Of a stretch of DNA of 42,558 bases, positions 13,604 through 20,774 are shown one piece after another. Source of the stretch: a virus. The translations under genes were made by a program, and so were the position numbers. The stretch's first letter is position 1, and each line of letters begins with the position of its first letter. The stretch spans positions 1 to 42,558 of IMG/VR virus record IMGVR_UViG_3300044682_000004, one strand, 5' to 3'. The notes beneath the pieces were generated by a model. That model had not been told where the DNA came from and did not search any database. It worked only from the letters and a program-made list of their open reading frames with translations.

Positions 13604-13976
13604 CAGGTGCCTCCAGTTCTTTCATGCTCAGTAGCTTGCGTGCTTCGCCCGGTGGGTACCATTCCCACTCCTGGCGCGGCTCCTTGCTGCCCGAGCGCCA
13701 CGGCCATTTCTTGCGCAGTGCCTTGCGGTCATCTTCGCTCATTCCTCCCCAGACTCCAACGCGTTCATTGTTGACCAGGGCGAAAATAAGGCACTCATTC
13801 CTGATAGCGCAGGCAGTACCGTCAACTGTGCCATTGCAAAAGGCGATGGCCTCTTGATGCTCATCCTCGTTAAACCACGGATCTTCAAGCTCACCGGTCT
13901 CCTTATGTCTCCACACCTGCCCGATGCACTTTGCCCGGCTCCAGTCAGGCGCGTGCGTGCGTAATCTAAGCACCAT
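13584..13976 (-). CDS. WhiB-family Fe-S transcription regulator, 130 aa
   Basis: Four cysteines (17, 47, 56 and 62) and the GVWGGMS turn (74-80) followed by a basic helix (DDRKALRKKWPW) identify the WhiB family, which is limited to actinobacteria and their phages. The family binds a 4Fe-4S cluster and sigma factor region 4, altering host transcription or responding to redox. The central spacing here is C-x8-C-x5-C rather than the C-x2-C-x5-C usual in host proteins; I recall this longer form from phage members. ATG at 13976 overlaps the preceding gene by 11 bases; the longer start at 14015 would overlap it by 50. Confidence 0.88.
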   Translation of the reverse strand: MVLRLRTHAPDWSRAKCIGQVWRHKETGELEDPWFNEDEHQEAIAFCNGTVDGTACAIRNECLIFALVNNERVGVWGGMSEDDRKALRKKWPWRSGSKEPRQEWEWYPPGEARKLLSMKELEAPDEEDDG

Positions 13977-14274
13977 GGCGCAGCTCCAGGTAGTCGTCCT
14001 CCCGGAGGACCACATAACTGGTGCCGGTCGCGAATTCCACTAGAAATACAGGGATTCTGCCCTCGCAGACCGCATTGACATTGAGGTCTATGAGATCTTC
14101 CTCGACCAGCCTGAAGGACTTGTTTTCCGTGTACTTGTGCTCGACAAGCTCATCAGTTGTGCGGAAGTCATTCTTCGCCCGGGGTCCGCTGCCTGAGGCA
14201 GGTGATAGCTTCCCGCCCCAGCGATCGGCCGCATCCTTCTCGGCCTTGTGCGCGTCGCGATGCACCTTATCCAT
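13966..14274 (-). CDS. PD-(D/E)XK resolvase-like protein, 102 aa
   Basis: Small protein with an N-terminal basic helix, a Gly-rich segment, then NDFRTTDELVEHKYTENKSF (35-54) and LIDLNVNAVCEGRIPVFLVEF. Asp36 and the E-x-K at about 45-47 fit the metal-binding core of small archaeal Hjc-like/phage Holliday-junction nucleases, and the 'GR-x-PVF-x-V-F' strand fits the next beta element. It lies directly after RecA with an ATG overlap, consistent with junction processing. I see only this one motif set, so the enzyme class is an inference. Confidence 0.5.
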   Translation of the reverse strand: MDKVHRDAHKAEKDAADRWGGKLSPASGSGPRAKNDFRTTDELVEHKYTENKSFRLVEEDLIDLNVNAVCEGRIPVFLVEFATGTSYVVLREDDYLELRHGA

Positions 14275-15328
14275 TTACTTTGTCCAGCACCATCGGGTCA
14301 GATGCAGCATCGAGCACTTCACGGGCCAGCTGATCGCGGAGCGCGTCATCTTCCTTAAGCGCGGCCTTGAGCTTGTCCATGCCCTGCCATTGCTGCCCGG
14401 CGAAACGGTAGTAGGCACCGGCCTGCGTGATAACACCCAGCACCTTCCCCATGGCGATGTACTCCTTAGCCACATCGATCTCACCGCGCTTGAAGCCGCT
14501 GAACGGCGCACCCCGGAAATACAGGTCAGTCGACGTTACCTGCTGCGGAGCTGCGCTCTTGTTCTTGATGGTACGGAACTTGATGGTCTGCCCGACCTTC
14601 ACAGGCTGATCTATGCCTGGGCGCTTCTCAGTTATGAAGTCAGCCCGGCTGACCTCGACACGGGCGTAGTAGAAGTAGTTCTTCCCGTTTCCCCCGGGAG
14701 TGGTCTGGGGGGTTCCGAAAGGACTGAAGCCACCGATCTTGTCACGGAACTGATTGATGATAATCCCGACGAAAGGTCTTTCCGAACCATCTGTAGCCCG
14801 TTGTCCTGCCTTACCGGCTTTCCGGATGAACTTATTGACGAGGCGAGCACCAGTGGCTGTCGTAAACTCGTCCATTGCCTTCTCGTCTTCCTCGCCCGGA
14901 AGGAGCGCGGCATATGAGTCCAGGATGATGCCGTCATAGATCCTCGATTGAGTGGCTTCGAGCATGATCTCGAACGCGGTCTCCATGGCCTGCGTGGATG
15001 CGACAGTCACCCGGTTGTTGTCGACGCCCATGGCCTCGGCCTGCTCAGCATCGTAATGCTCGGCCGCTACCCAGAAGGTATTGAAGTCCGGGTTGAGCTT
15101 CTGGTTGGCTGCTACGGTCTTGAAGGCTACAGCGGTCTTGCCCGCGCTCTCCTTGCCGACAAGCTCGATCCACTGATTACCGGGCCAGCCGCCGCCTAAG
15201 ATGACATCCAGGGACAATGAGCCCGACGTGAAGCGACGGGGAACGGCTAAGTCAGCCGCGCAGATAACAATGTCTTCTTTAAGGGCCTTGTTCAATCGCG
15301 CTGCAAATGCACGGGCGTCGTCTTGCAT
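14267..15328 (-). CDS. RecA/UvsX-like recombinase, 353 aa
   Basis: Walker A GKESAGKT at 58-65, a Walker B-like strand IYDGIILDSYAALLPG (about 131-146) and a loop region with an Asn-Gln pair (IIINQFRDKI, about 197-206) identify a RecA-type strand-exchange ATPase. Length matches the family. The N-terminal 45 residues form the polymerisation domain; the last 80 are divergent. It would coat ssDNA and pair it with homologues during recombination-dependent replication and repair. AAGGAG precedes the ATG at 15328 and a good promoter lies just upstream (15354-15382). Confidence 0.9.
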   Translation of the reverse strand: MQDDARAFAARLNKALKEDIVICAADLAVPRRFTSGSLSLDVILGGGWPGNQWIELVGKESAGKTAVAFKTVAANQKLNPDFNTFWVAAEHYDAEQAEAMGVDNNRVTVASTQAMETAFEIMLEATQSRIYDGIILDSYAALLPGEEDEKAMDEFTTATGARLVNKFIRKAGKAGQRATDGSERPFVGIIINQFRDKIGGFSPFGTPQTTPGGNGKNYFYYARVEVSRADFITEKRPGIDQPVKVGQTIKFRTIKNKSAAPQQVTSTDLYFRGAPFSGFKRGEIDVAKEYIAMGKVLGVITQAGAYYRFAGQQWQGMDKLKAALKEDDALRDQLAREVLDAASDPMVLDKVNG

Positions 15329-15353
15329 GTAACTCCTTCACGGTTATGCGAGA

Positions 15354-15382
15354 AGCTTACTTGCCCGAGGCCAGTCTGTCAA
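15354..15382 (-). promoter_or_regulatory. Promoter TTGACA-17-TAAGCT for the recombinase gene
   Basis: A consensus TTGACA (15377-15382) and TAAGCT (15354-15359) with 17 bases between, read leftward. The predicted transcript starts about 20 bases before the recombinase ATG and includes its AAGGAG site. The -35 box lies within the last codons of the preceding 49-codon gene. Confidence 0.6.
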
Positions 15383-15506
15383 GCAGCTGCCACATCCTGA
15401 TCTCCAGGGCGGTAGCCGGTCGGCAGCTGCCCTCGAATTCAATAACCGTGGTGACTGTGGACACTTGCCTGATGTTCTTGATGCCTAGTTCTTCGGCTAA
15501 TGTCAT
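15357..15506 (-). CDS. Small hypothetical protein, 49 aa
   Basis: A complete frame in the space between the zinc-ribbon gene and the recombinase. Its ATG at 15506 overlaps the preceding TGA (ATGA) and it ends in TAA at 15357. The product has a beta-like centre (VSTVTTVIEFEG) and a helical C-terminus (ALEIRMWQLLDRLASGK). Family unknown. Confidence 0.6.
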   Translation of the reverse strand: MTLAEELGIKNIRQVSTVTTVIEFEGSCRPATALEIRMWQLLDRLASGK

Positions 15507-16003
15507 CGGTGCCCGTCACCCGGCTGCCGGGTGTGCAGGGCACTGATATGCTGTGCCTGCCCGTTCCAGTTGCCGCCCGTGTTATTCATCGTGGGCATCA
15601 CGCCGCCCTTGGCTTTACCGAGCTTGCTGGTTGGCTGCAGCGGGTACTCCGAGTGGATGTTGGCACTGGACCATCCGCAGTCGAAGCAGCGGGATGCTGA
15701 TACGCCCTGCCGGGTCTGCTGGCCCTCAATCAGGTTGGTGCTGCCGCAATGCGGGCAGTTATTGTTGTACTTGGATGCCTGCAGCTTGGCCATGGCAAGT
15801 GTCTCCAGGGCTTCCTGGCTCATCGTGGAAGCATCCATGCTGTTCAGCTGCTGCAGGCTCACCAGGTCGCCGCCCGGAGGTTGCGGCTGCTGCGGGGCAG
15901 GCTGACGTACTTGCGGTGCCCACCACGCCTGTGAGGTCGGTACTGGCTGCGGGGCAGGGTTCTGCGAGCCCAGCTTCCTGGCCCACCAGTCATTCGTGCT
16001 CAT
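15503..16003 (-). CDS. Zinc-ribbon protein with Pro/Gln-rich N-terminus, 166 aa
   Basis: Residues 1-46 are Pro-, Gln- and Trp-rich and disordered. A short helical segment follows (about 47-78), then a zinc ribbon with CPHCGSTN (83-90) and CFDCGW (105-110). The tail is basic and low-complexity. Zinc ribbons of this type usually bind nucleic acid or polymerase partners; here it lies between the polymerase and the recombinase. ATG at 16003 is coupled to the previous stop. Confidence 0.65.
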   Translation of the reverse strand: MSTNDWWARKLGSQNPAPQPVPTSQAWWAPQVRQPAPQQPQPPGGDLVSLQQLNSMDASTMSQEALETLAMAKLQASKYNNNCPHCGSTNLIEGQQTRQGVSASRCFDCGWSSANIHSEYPLQPTSKLGKAKGGVMPTMNNTGGNWNGQAQHISALHTRQPGDGHR

Positions 16004-16404
16004 CGTGTAATGACCTTCTCTGTGTATCCCAGGACGCCCGTCGAAATAAGCTGAGCGATAATAACCAGAGTCGAAATTCTTATGATCTCCGCGTTCTGCG
16101 CATCGAACTGCTTGGCCAGGGCTTCGGTGATCTGTTCCTTGATCTCGTCCGATGCCTGATATATCAGCGCGACACTCAGCACTTGCCCGATGAGTGCGGA
16201 AAAGTACTCCACCGCAGGCTGCAGTGCGTTGACAAGTGTCATGCGTTCATGACTGGCCCGGTGGTCTAGCTCCTGGCCCTCTTCTGTTACCGGAACCAGC
16301 CCGAGCTTCACCTGAATATCCGGGGCCTGCTCACACGGAAGAGCATCCCAGGAAAGCCGTCGCAGCCATAAAGGCTTAAGGTCCAGATCTTGCTCGTTCT
16401 CCAT
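16000..16404 (-). CDS. Hypothetical helical protein, 134 aa
   Basis: AAGGAG site five bases before the ATG at 16404. The second half has long amphipathic to hydrophobic helices (ALIGQVLSVALIYQ; IIRISTLVIIAQLISTGVLG), so peripheral membrane association or a helical bundle is possible, though a clear transmembrane helix is not present. Function unknown. Confidence 0.6.
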   Translation of the reverse strand: MENEQDLDLKPLWLRRLSWDALPCEQAPDIQVKLGLVPVTEEGQELDHRASHERMTLVNALQPAVEYFSALIGQVLSVALIYQASDEIKEQITEALAKQFDAQNAEIIRISTLVIIAQLISTGVLGYTEKVITR

Positions 16405-16433
16405 TACGCTCCTTATTTGCTACTTAGTTTTAT

Positions 16434-16448
16434 GCGGGCAGGTCCCGC
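16434..16448 (-). terminator. Short hairpin between polymerase and the 134-aa gene
   Basis: GCGGG-CAGGT-CCCGC forms a 5-bp stem in the 58-base intergenic gap after the polymerase stop. It has A/T-rich flanks that could extend it, but the T-rich side precedes the stem in the direction of transcription, so it is a weak terminator candidate. Confidence 0.3.
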
Positions 16449-16462
16449 CAAAAATAACAGCC

Positions 16463-19282
16463 TCACTTGCAGTCACTCCAGCGGTCGGCAACGGCAAGGT
16501 CAATGGTCAGGGGGACATCGACCAGAGCCTGGATTTCCTTGCCCGTCATCGCTTCCCGGAGGACTTCACTCGCTGCGTCAATCCTACCATCAGGAGCTGT
16601 AGTTACAAGCTCGTCATGGACATTCAGCAGGAGCTGCATATCATCCGCCCGGAGATTGTCGTAGCGCACCATAGCCGTCTTCAGGAGATCGGCCGAAGAG
16701 CCCTGGATAAGGCTGTTGAATACCTGGCGTTCCGCGAAGTGACGCATATCTTCGTCAGACCAGTTGATCTCCGGTACCCGGCGCTTGCGCCCGAGAATAG
16801 TGCGGATATGCGGGTCCTTGACGTTCCTGCGGCATTCCGACAGTACGAAGTCTTTGTACTCATAGATCTCGGGGAATTCCGCCCGGTGCTTGTTGAGCAC
16901 CGCCTTGGCTTCCTGGTTACCGCAGCCGATCATGCTGGCCACCTTGCTGATACCGGCACCGTAGACCACGGCGAAGTTTATGGACTTGCCGAACTTCTGG
17001 CGCTCGTCCTTGGTGATGTCCTCCGGGCGCTTGCCCAGCACCATGGCAGCGGTCATGACGTGCGGGTCGATGCCTTCCCAGAATCCCTCGTAGAGCTTCC
17101 CGCGCCCCAGGTAGTGCGCCAGTACTACTAGCTCGATCTGGCCGTAGTCGGCTACGACGAGCTTGTGGCCCTCATCTGCAATAAAAGCACCTCGGACAAG
17201 CTTTCCAAGCTCGGTATCAGGCCGAGGAATGTTCTGGAGGTTCGGGTCTCGACTGGAGTTATGGTGGACAAACCCATGTGTCACATAGGAGTGGTCTCCT
17301 TCAACTTCGATATCCCATACTCCCATTGTGCCCAGAGAGGCAATTTCTCGAACTTCGACTTCTTTGAGTGAAGCTTGCCATGCGCTGATTTCGTCACCAG
17401 TGCTAGGTTGTCCAGGTCGTTGTTGTATGGGTCCTCGTCTATATGATGCACATCCAGCCATGCCGGAAGTTTTTCCACGCCTAGCGCTTGTGCCATTACA
17501 TGGCGATGCAGCAGAATGTAGTCCTCGCCTACCTTCACCTGGAGATACCCGTGGCCATCCGAAATAGCCCCCTGATAGTTGTGGTGCCGCTTCCCATATT
17601 TGCCCTTCATAGGGTTCCGTTCGGACATCTTCGATCGAGAATATCGAAGTCGCTGCTCGTTTTTCAACGTTTCCGGTGAGAGCTGTTCCTTCAGTATTGC
17701 GTGAATGTTGTGGAATGAAGTCCCCAACATCTCCGCTACCTGGTGAATTGTAGGCTTCTTCGGATTCTCGCAATATAGAGCTATTACTCGCTGAATATTG
17801 CCCGGATCGTTCGTAAATTTCTTGGAAGCCGTCATAGCTGTATACCTTATCTCCAGGACGGAGGTCTCGGACATGCTGCCAGCCTGCAGCAGTGAGAATC
17901 CGGTGACCTCCGGTACATTTAATCTCAGCTCCATTATACAAACTTACCCGGAACATTGTGTCTTCGCCCTTATAAACCTTCCGGAGAATAGGCTGGCGCT
18001 TACCGGTATGGGTTATAGCTGTATCGCCCAGTTGAGGAATATAATCATCAAAACGGAAAGTGCCCCGGGAAGTTGGCAAAAGAGTATCTCCGGAGACGCA
18101 GAAGCGTCCAGTCTTAGTCCCATACTGTACGAAATCAGTATAAACTCGGCCTTCATAGATCCGGCAGTCATGCGTCTCATCTCCGATATACCCGAGCACG
18201 TAGGTGGTGTATATCTTGTAAACATCCTGGTAATCCAGTAAGGCATCAATCACCGGGTTACCCCGGAAAGTTTCCAGAGCCTCGCCGTCAGTGCTCCAGT
18301 CAGTGAATTCCGGCGTGTATTCCCGGCCCTGCTGCTCGGCTGCCTTCTTTTTCTGCTTAGCAGTCTTGGTAAGACGCCAGGGCTTCAGTCCCTGTCCGCC
18401 TTCGGACTTCGGGCCGAACAGCACGTCGCGTTTCTGCGGAGTGGAGTTGAGATTGAAGCGCTTGCCTGCCGCGACATAGATGCCCGTTTCCAGGTCGGAT
18501 ATCTTCGGCTCAAGGTCTAGCTTCATCTGGTGCAGTCGCGGCTCATCTACCCGGATGCCTGTCAGGCGGATGCGTGAGAGAATGCGCAGGATGTCATTCT
18601 CCAGGTCGTAGACCCTCCGCAGTCCTTGCCTGTCGATCTCGGGGAGCAGGCGCATAAGCTCGCAATAGCAATACGTGCTGTCGCAATGAGCGTAATGCGC
18701 GACCGTGTTGTACGGGTACTTCTCAACGCACTTACCGACATTCTCATCGTCGTACGCGAAACCGTATTCGTCCTTGGTCACGTACTTCATGCCGAACCGC
18801 TTGCGGTTCTCATTGACGAGCCAGTTGATGGTAATGGTGCAGGTGACCGGTGCGGGAATGATGCGGTCACCGTAGTACTTGGCCATCGACGCTATGTCGA
18901 ACTGCCCGCCGTGCGCGGCCTTCAGGATCGTCTCAGAGAAGAGCAGAGGTTCTAATGCTCGTAATACCTCGGCGCGGTCAGGCTGCAGCGGCGGCTTCTC
19001 ATATACCGGTTCCCGGTACATACGCGTTCCGTTACCGAACTTACGCGGTACGCGGGTTTCTCCTACGACTTTAGTTCCTACCGGATGCTGAAAGCTGACG
19101 ACAGCATCGCGTTCCTTGGTGCTGAGAGCTATCCACGCCAGATCATTGAGGTGGGGAACCCCCCGGTTGTCTCCCCAGGTTTCAATGTCAAAACCCACCG
19201 CATCCTGCTGTAAAGCATATTCAACGAATTCCTCCACCTGCTCCACAGTCTGCAGGACATTTGATGAGACTACCTGCTGCAT
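16463..19282 (-). CDS. polA: Family A DNA polymerase with 3'-5' exonuclease, interrupted by an intein (939-aa precursor)
   Basis: Residues 20-210 form a DnaQ-like proofreading domain (FDIET near 31-35; HGGQFDI near 124-130; a Y-A-H-C-D late motif). The polymerase domain carries motif A (ADYGQIEL near 711-718, where Ser is usual at the Gly), motif B (KFGKSINFAVVYG) and motif C (NVHDELV near 887-893). No 5'-3' nuclease domain. The conserved TGR-x-SS-x-DPNLQNIP segment is split by a 281-residue intein at codon 395; joining TGRF to SSRDPNLQNIP restores it. I choose the ATG at 19282 with GGAGGAAC upstream; a GTG at 19318 would place codons across a GC hairpin. This is the likely replicative polymerase. 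Confidence 0.93.
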   Translation of the reverse strand: MQQVVSSNVLQTVEQVEEFVEYALQQDAVGFDIETWGDNRGVPHLNDLAWIALSTKERDAVVSFQHPVGTKVVGETRVPRKFGNGTRMYREPVYEKPPLQPDRAEVLRALEPLLFSETILKAAHGGQFDIASMAKYYGDRIIPAPVTCTITINWLVNENRKRFGMKYVTKDEYGFAYDDENVGKCVEKYPYNTVAHYAHCDSTYCYCELMRLLPEIDRQGLRRVYDLENDILRILSRIRLTGIRVDEPRLHQMKLDLEPKISDLETGIYVAAGKRFNLNSTPQKRDVLFGPKSEGGQGLKPWRLTKTAKQKKKAAEQQGREYTPEFTDWSTDGEALETFRGNPVIDALLDYQDVYKIYTTYVLGYIGDETHDCRIYEGRVYTDFVQYGTKTGRFCVSGDTLLPTSRGTFRFDDYIPQLGDTAITHTGKRQPILRKVYKGEDTMFRVSLYNGAEIKCTGGHRILTAAGWQHVRDLRPGDKVYSYDGFQEIYERSGQYSASNSSILRESEEAYNSPGSGDVGDFIPQHSRNTEGTALTGNVEKRAATSIFSIEDVRTEPYEGQIWEAAPQLSGGYFGWPRVSPGEGRRGLHSAASPCNGTSARRGKTSGMAGCASYRRGPIQQRPGQPSTGDEISAWQASLKEVEVREIASLGTMGVWDIEVEGDHSYVTHGFVHHNSSRDPNLQNIPRPDTELGKLVRGAFIADEGHKLVVADYGQIELVVLAHYLGRGKLYEGFWEGIDPHVMTAAMVLGKRPEDITKDERQKFGKSINFAVVYGAGISKVASMIGCGNQEAKAVLNKHRAEFPEIYEYKDFVLSECRRNVKDPHIRTILGRKRRVPEINWSDEDMRHFAERQVFNSLIQGSSADLLKTAMVRYDNLRADDMQLLLNVHDELVTTAPDGRIDAASEVLREAMTGKEIQALVDVPLTIDLAVADRWSDCK
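17258..18100 (-). mobile_element. Intein in DNA polymerase, 281 aa, with out-of-frame HNH gene inside
   Basis: Splicing blocks are clear. Block A starts at Cys1 (CVSGDTLLPT), block B is GGHRILTAAGW followed by DLRPGDKV, block F is WDIEVEGDHSYVTHGF, and block G is VHHN followed by Ser+1 of the polymerase. Cys1, the block B His, the penultimate His, terminal Asn and Ser+1 are all present, so splicing should work. The roughly 150 residues between blocks B and F contain no LAGLIDADG or HNH motif in this frame and look like low-complexity linker rich in Gly, Ser, Arg and Pro. The same DNA in the next reading frame encodes an HNH endonuclease. Insertion is at the nucleotide-binding region of the polymerase, a usual intein site. 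Confidence 0.9.
17281..17835 (-). CDS. HNH homing endonuclease encoded out of frame within the intein, 184 aa
   Basis: The frame is shifted by one base relative to the polymerase/intein. Residues 28-50 look like a helix-turn-helix (IHQVAEMLGTSFHNIHAILKE). Residues 95-155 form an HNH_3-type nuclease: a strand LQVKVGEDYILLHRHVMAQALG, then LDVHHIDEDPYNND (128-140) and LDNLALVTKSAHGKLH. His130/131, Asn139/143 and His152 are candidate catalytic or metal ligands. The ATG at 17835 follows a GGAGATAAGG sequence; the frame is open upstream to 17934 but that part overlaps splicing block B. It ends inside block F. It would cut intein-less polymerase genes and so spread the intein. Confidence 0.85.
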   Translation of the reverse strand: MTASKKFTNDPGNIQRVIALYCENPKKPTIHQVAEMLGTSFHNIHAILKEQLSPETLKNEQRLRYSRSKMSERNPMKGKYGKRHHNYQGAISDGHGYLQVKVGEDYILLHRHVMAQALGVEKLPAWLDVHHIDEDPYNNDLDNLALVTKSAHGKLHSKKSKFEKLPLWAQWEYGISKLKETTPM

Positions 19283-19302
19283 GGGTTCCTCCAGCCCATT
19301 AG

Positions 19303-19367
19303 GCCCGGACCCCGACACGTCCCGCGCACGCTTGCCGTGCTGGATGTCCGCCAGAGGGTCCGGGCCA
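19303..19367 (-). terminator. 11-bp GC-rich inverted repeat between ssb-like gene and polymerase
   Basis: GGCCCGGACCC (19303-19313) and its perfect complement (19357-19367) enclose 43 bases, which contain a smaller hairpin (GCACG...CGTGC). It fills the 92-base gap before the polymerase ATG. There is no U-run. It may be an attenuator, a processing site or a partial terminator that lowers polymerase expression relative to the ssDNA-binding protein. Confidence 0.5.
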
Positions 19368-19374
19368 GCTTGTA

Positions 19375-20067
19375 TTACTCCTCGCGGTTCTCAGCTACCT
19401 CAAGCAGCTCGGCCCGGGTCAGCTTCTTGACGAGCTTGTCGGTGTACCGGCTCTCAGCAGCCTCGCGAAGAGCTTGTGCAGAAACGGGCTGAAGACCGTC
19501 GTAGTCCTCTTCAAGATCACGTTCCTTCACGATGTCCACGGTGTACACCCGGACGTCGCTGTTCTTCTTCTTGGACTTGTTTACCTTGAAGTAGATATCC
19601 TCGGATGCCAGGTCCTTACCGCGCTCACGCAGCTCCACGAACCGTTTCTCGACCGCGCCAGCCGGGTCCGGGGTAAGCTCCCAGAGCGCCAGCTCCTCGT
19701 CCTTGACGCTGTAGACGTTGATCAGGTGCGTGAGCTTCGGGGTGTCCCCGATGTCACACAGCGGGCAGTCCTCATCGTCGGTCTGAATGCAGACGTACGG
19801 GCGCTTGCTGATCCAGTGCCGGTAGAAGTTGACGAACGGGGCGGGGTCTAAGAACTTGATGATGACCGGGCTGTCGTCCTTAACGCGGAAACGGACGATA
19901 TCGCTCTTGCCCGATGAGCTGGTGCTACTGGCGAACCCTCGCCCGACCTTGGCAACGTGACGTGGACGAGATGCCTCATCCTCCGCTATCGCGGCCCTTC
20001 GGCGGGTAACTGATCTGGATTCCTCGGCGGGTGTTTCTTCGGTCTTCGCTAAGCTGCGACGTGGCAT
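19375..20067 (-). CDS. gp32-like single-stranded DNA-binding protein, 230 aa
   Basis: After a disordered, Arg/Glu/Ser-rich N-terminus (1-55) comes an OB-fold-like segment (RFRVKDDSPVIIKFLDPAPF), then a putative zinc site with Cys93 and CPLCDIG (101-107), and strands LTHLINVYSVKDEE. A zinc-containing OB fold with an acidic C-terminus is the layout of T4 gp32 and comparable actinophage proteins, which coat ssDNA and recruit replication proteins. The C-terminal 50 residues are acidic to mixed helical. GGGAG precedes the ATG at 20067 and a promoter lies 40 bases upstream. Assignment is from pattern and position. Confidence 0.6.
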   Translation of the reverse strand: MPRRSLAKTEETPAEESRSVTRRRAAIAEDEASRPRHVAKVGRGFASSTSSSGKSDIVRFRVKDDSPVIIKFLDPAPFVNFYRHWISKRPYVCIQTDDEDCPLCDIGDTPKLTHLINVYSVKDEELALWELTPDPAGAVEKRFVELRERGKDLASEDIYFKVNKSKKKNSDVRVYTVDIVKERDLEEDYDGLQPVSAQALREAAESRYTDKLVKKLTRAELLEVAENREE

Positions 20068-20076
20068 TACTACTCC

Positions 20077-20337
20077 CTATTCTTGCGGATTGGAACTCGA
20101 AGTCCAAGCATACACAAAGGATGCCTCTTCGTCAAGCCCGGAAGAGTCCATCGCCCGCTGGAGATCTGATGCTAGAAGCTTATCCAGCAATACGTCGAAC
20201 GACTCGACAAGATTGGCAAACTTCTCCGGAGTATTGACTGCTTCGGCAATAGCCTCCTCCTCGACAGTGGCCGATACGATGATGTGCTCGAAGTTACCCA
20301 GATTCACGCGCAGTTCGCGAGTACGTCCTACCTTCAT
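20077..20337 (-). CDS. Hypothetical protein, 86 aa
   Basis: ATGA overlap with the MerR-like gene fixes the start. The sequence is a soluble alpha/beta protein, acidic, with one long helix (EEEAIAEAVNTPEKFANLVESFDVL is split by a Thr-Pro). No family recognised. Confidence 0.6.
   Translation of the reverse strand: MKVGRTRELRVNLGNFEHIIVSATVEEEAIAEAVNTPEKFANLVESFDVLLDKLLASDLQRAMDSSGLDEEASFVYAWTSSSNPQE
20107..20135 (-). promoter_or_regulatory. Promoter TTGACG-17-TATGCT upstream of the ssDNA-binding protein
   Basis: TTGACG (20130-20135) and TATGCT (20107-20112), 17 bases apart, read leftward, in the last codons of the 86-codon gene. The predicted start is about 30 bases before the ATG at 20067. 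A separate promoter would suit a protein needed in stoichiometric amounts. Confidence 0.5.
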
Positions 20338-20774
20338 TTTTTCCTCAGTTCCTGGAATAGTGCCAGCACGCGATTTGCGAACTGCGTTCCTTTGAGCGTG
20401 CTCCCGTTTTCCAGCACGCCCTCGTCCTTGGCTATTGCGTAGATTCCCTCTATCTGCGCCCGGCTGTACAGACGCCTGCGCCCGCGAGGGTCCTTGGACG
20501 GCTTGGTGTAGCCCGACCGGGGCAGCGTGCCGTCAGCCTCCCAGCGGCGCAACGTAGTAGCGCTCCGGTTCAGCACGGCAGCTAGCTGCCCGATAGTAAA
20601 CAGCTCAACATCCCGGCCATTGAGGAGGTAGACCGTGCCGCTAGCTAATGGCAGGTCCTGCCCAGCAGGGTCTACCTCGGCCCCCGCTATACCCGTCTGC
20701 GGGCGCTTCTGTTTCGAGCCCGGGTAATAGCCGTCCTCGAAGGATCTCAGTAAGTCACTTGGATTTTTCGACAT
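20334..20774 (-). CDS. MerR-like helix-turn-helix DNA-binding protein, 146 aa
   Basis: Residues 57-107 are a typical MerR-type winged helix: LFTIGQLAAVLNRSATTLRRWEADGTLP, then the wing (RGRRRLYSRAQIEGI). A disordered 50-residue N-terminus precedes it and a helical tail with a short basic end follows. There is no effector domain, so it could be a small transcription factor, an excisionase-like protein or a helicase-associated DNA-binding factor. ATG at 20774 overlaps the preceding gene by 20 bases; the frame extends to 21050 but only over another gene. Confidence 0.75.
   Translation of the reverse strand: MSKNPSDLLRSFEDGYYPGSKQKRPQTGIAGAEVDPAGQDLPLASGTVYLLNGRDVELFTIGQLAAVLNRSATTLRRWEADGTLPRSGYTKPSKDPRGRRRLYSRAQIEGIYAIAKDEGVLENGSTLKGTQFANRVLALFQELRKK

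Noticed and set aside
19283-19318. GTG start at 19318 for the polymerase
   Set aside because: It would translate part of an 11-bp inverted repeat; the ATG at 19282 has a GGAGGAAC site.
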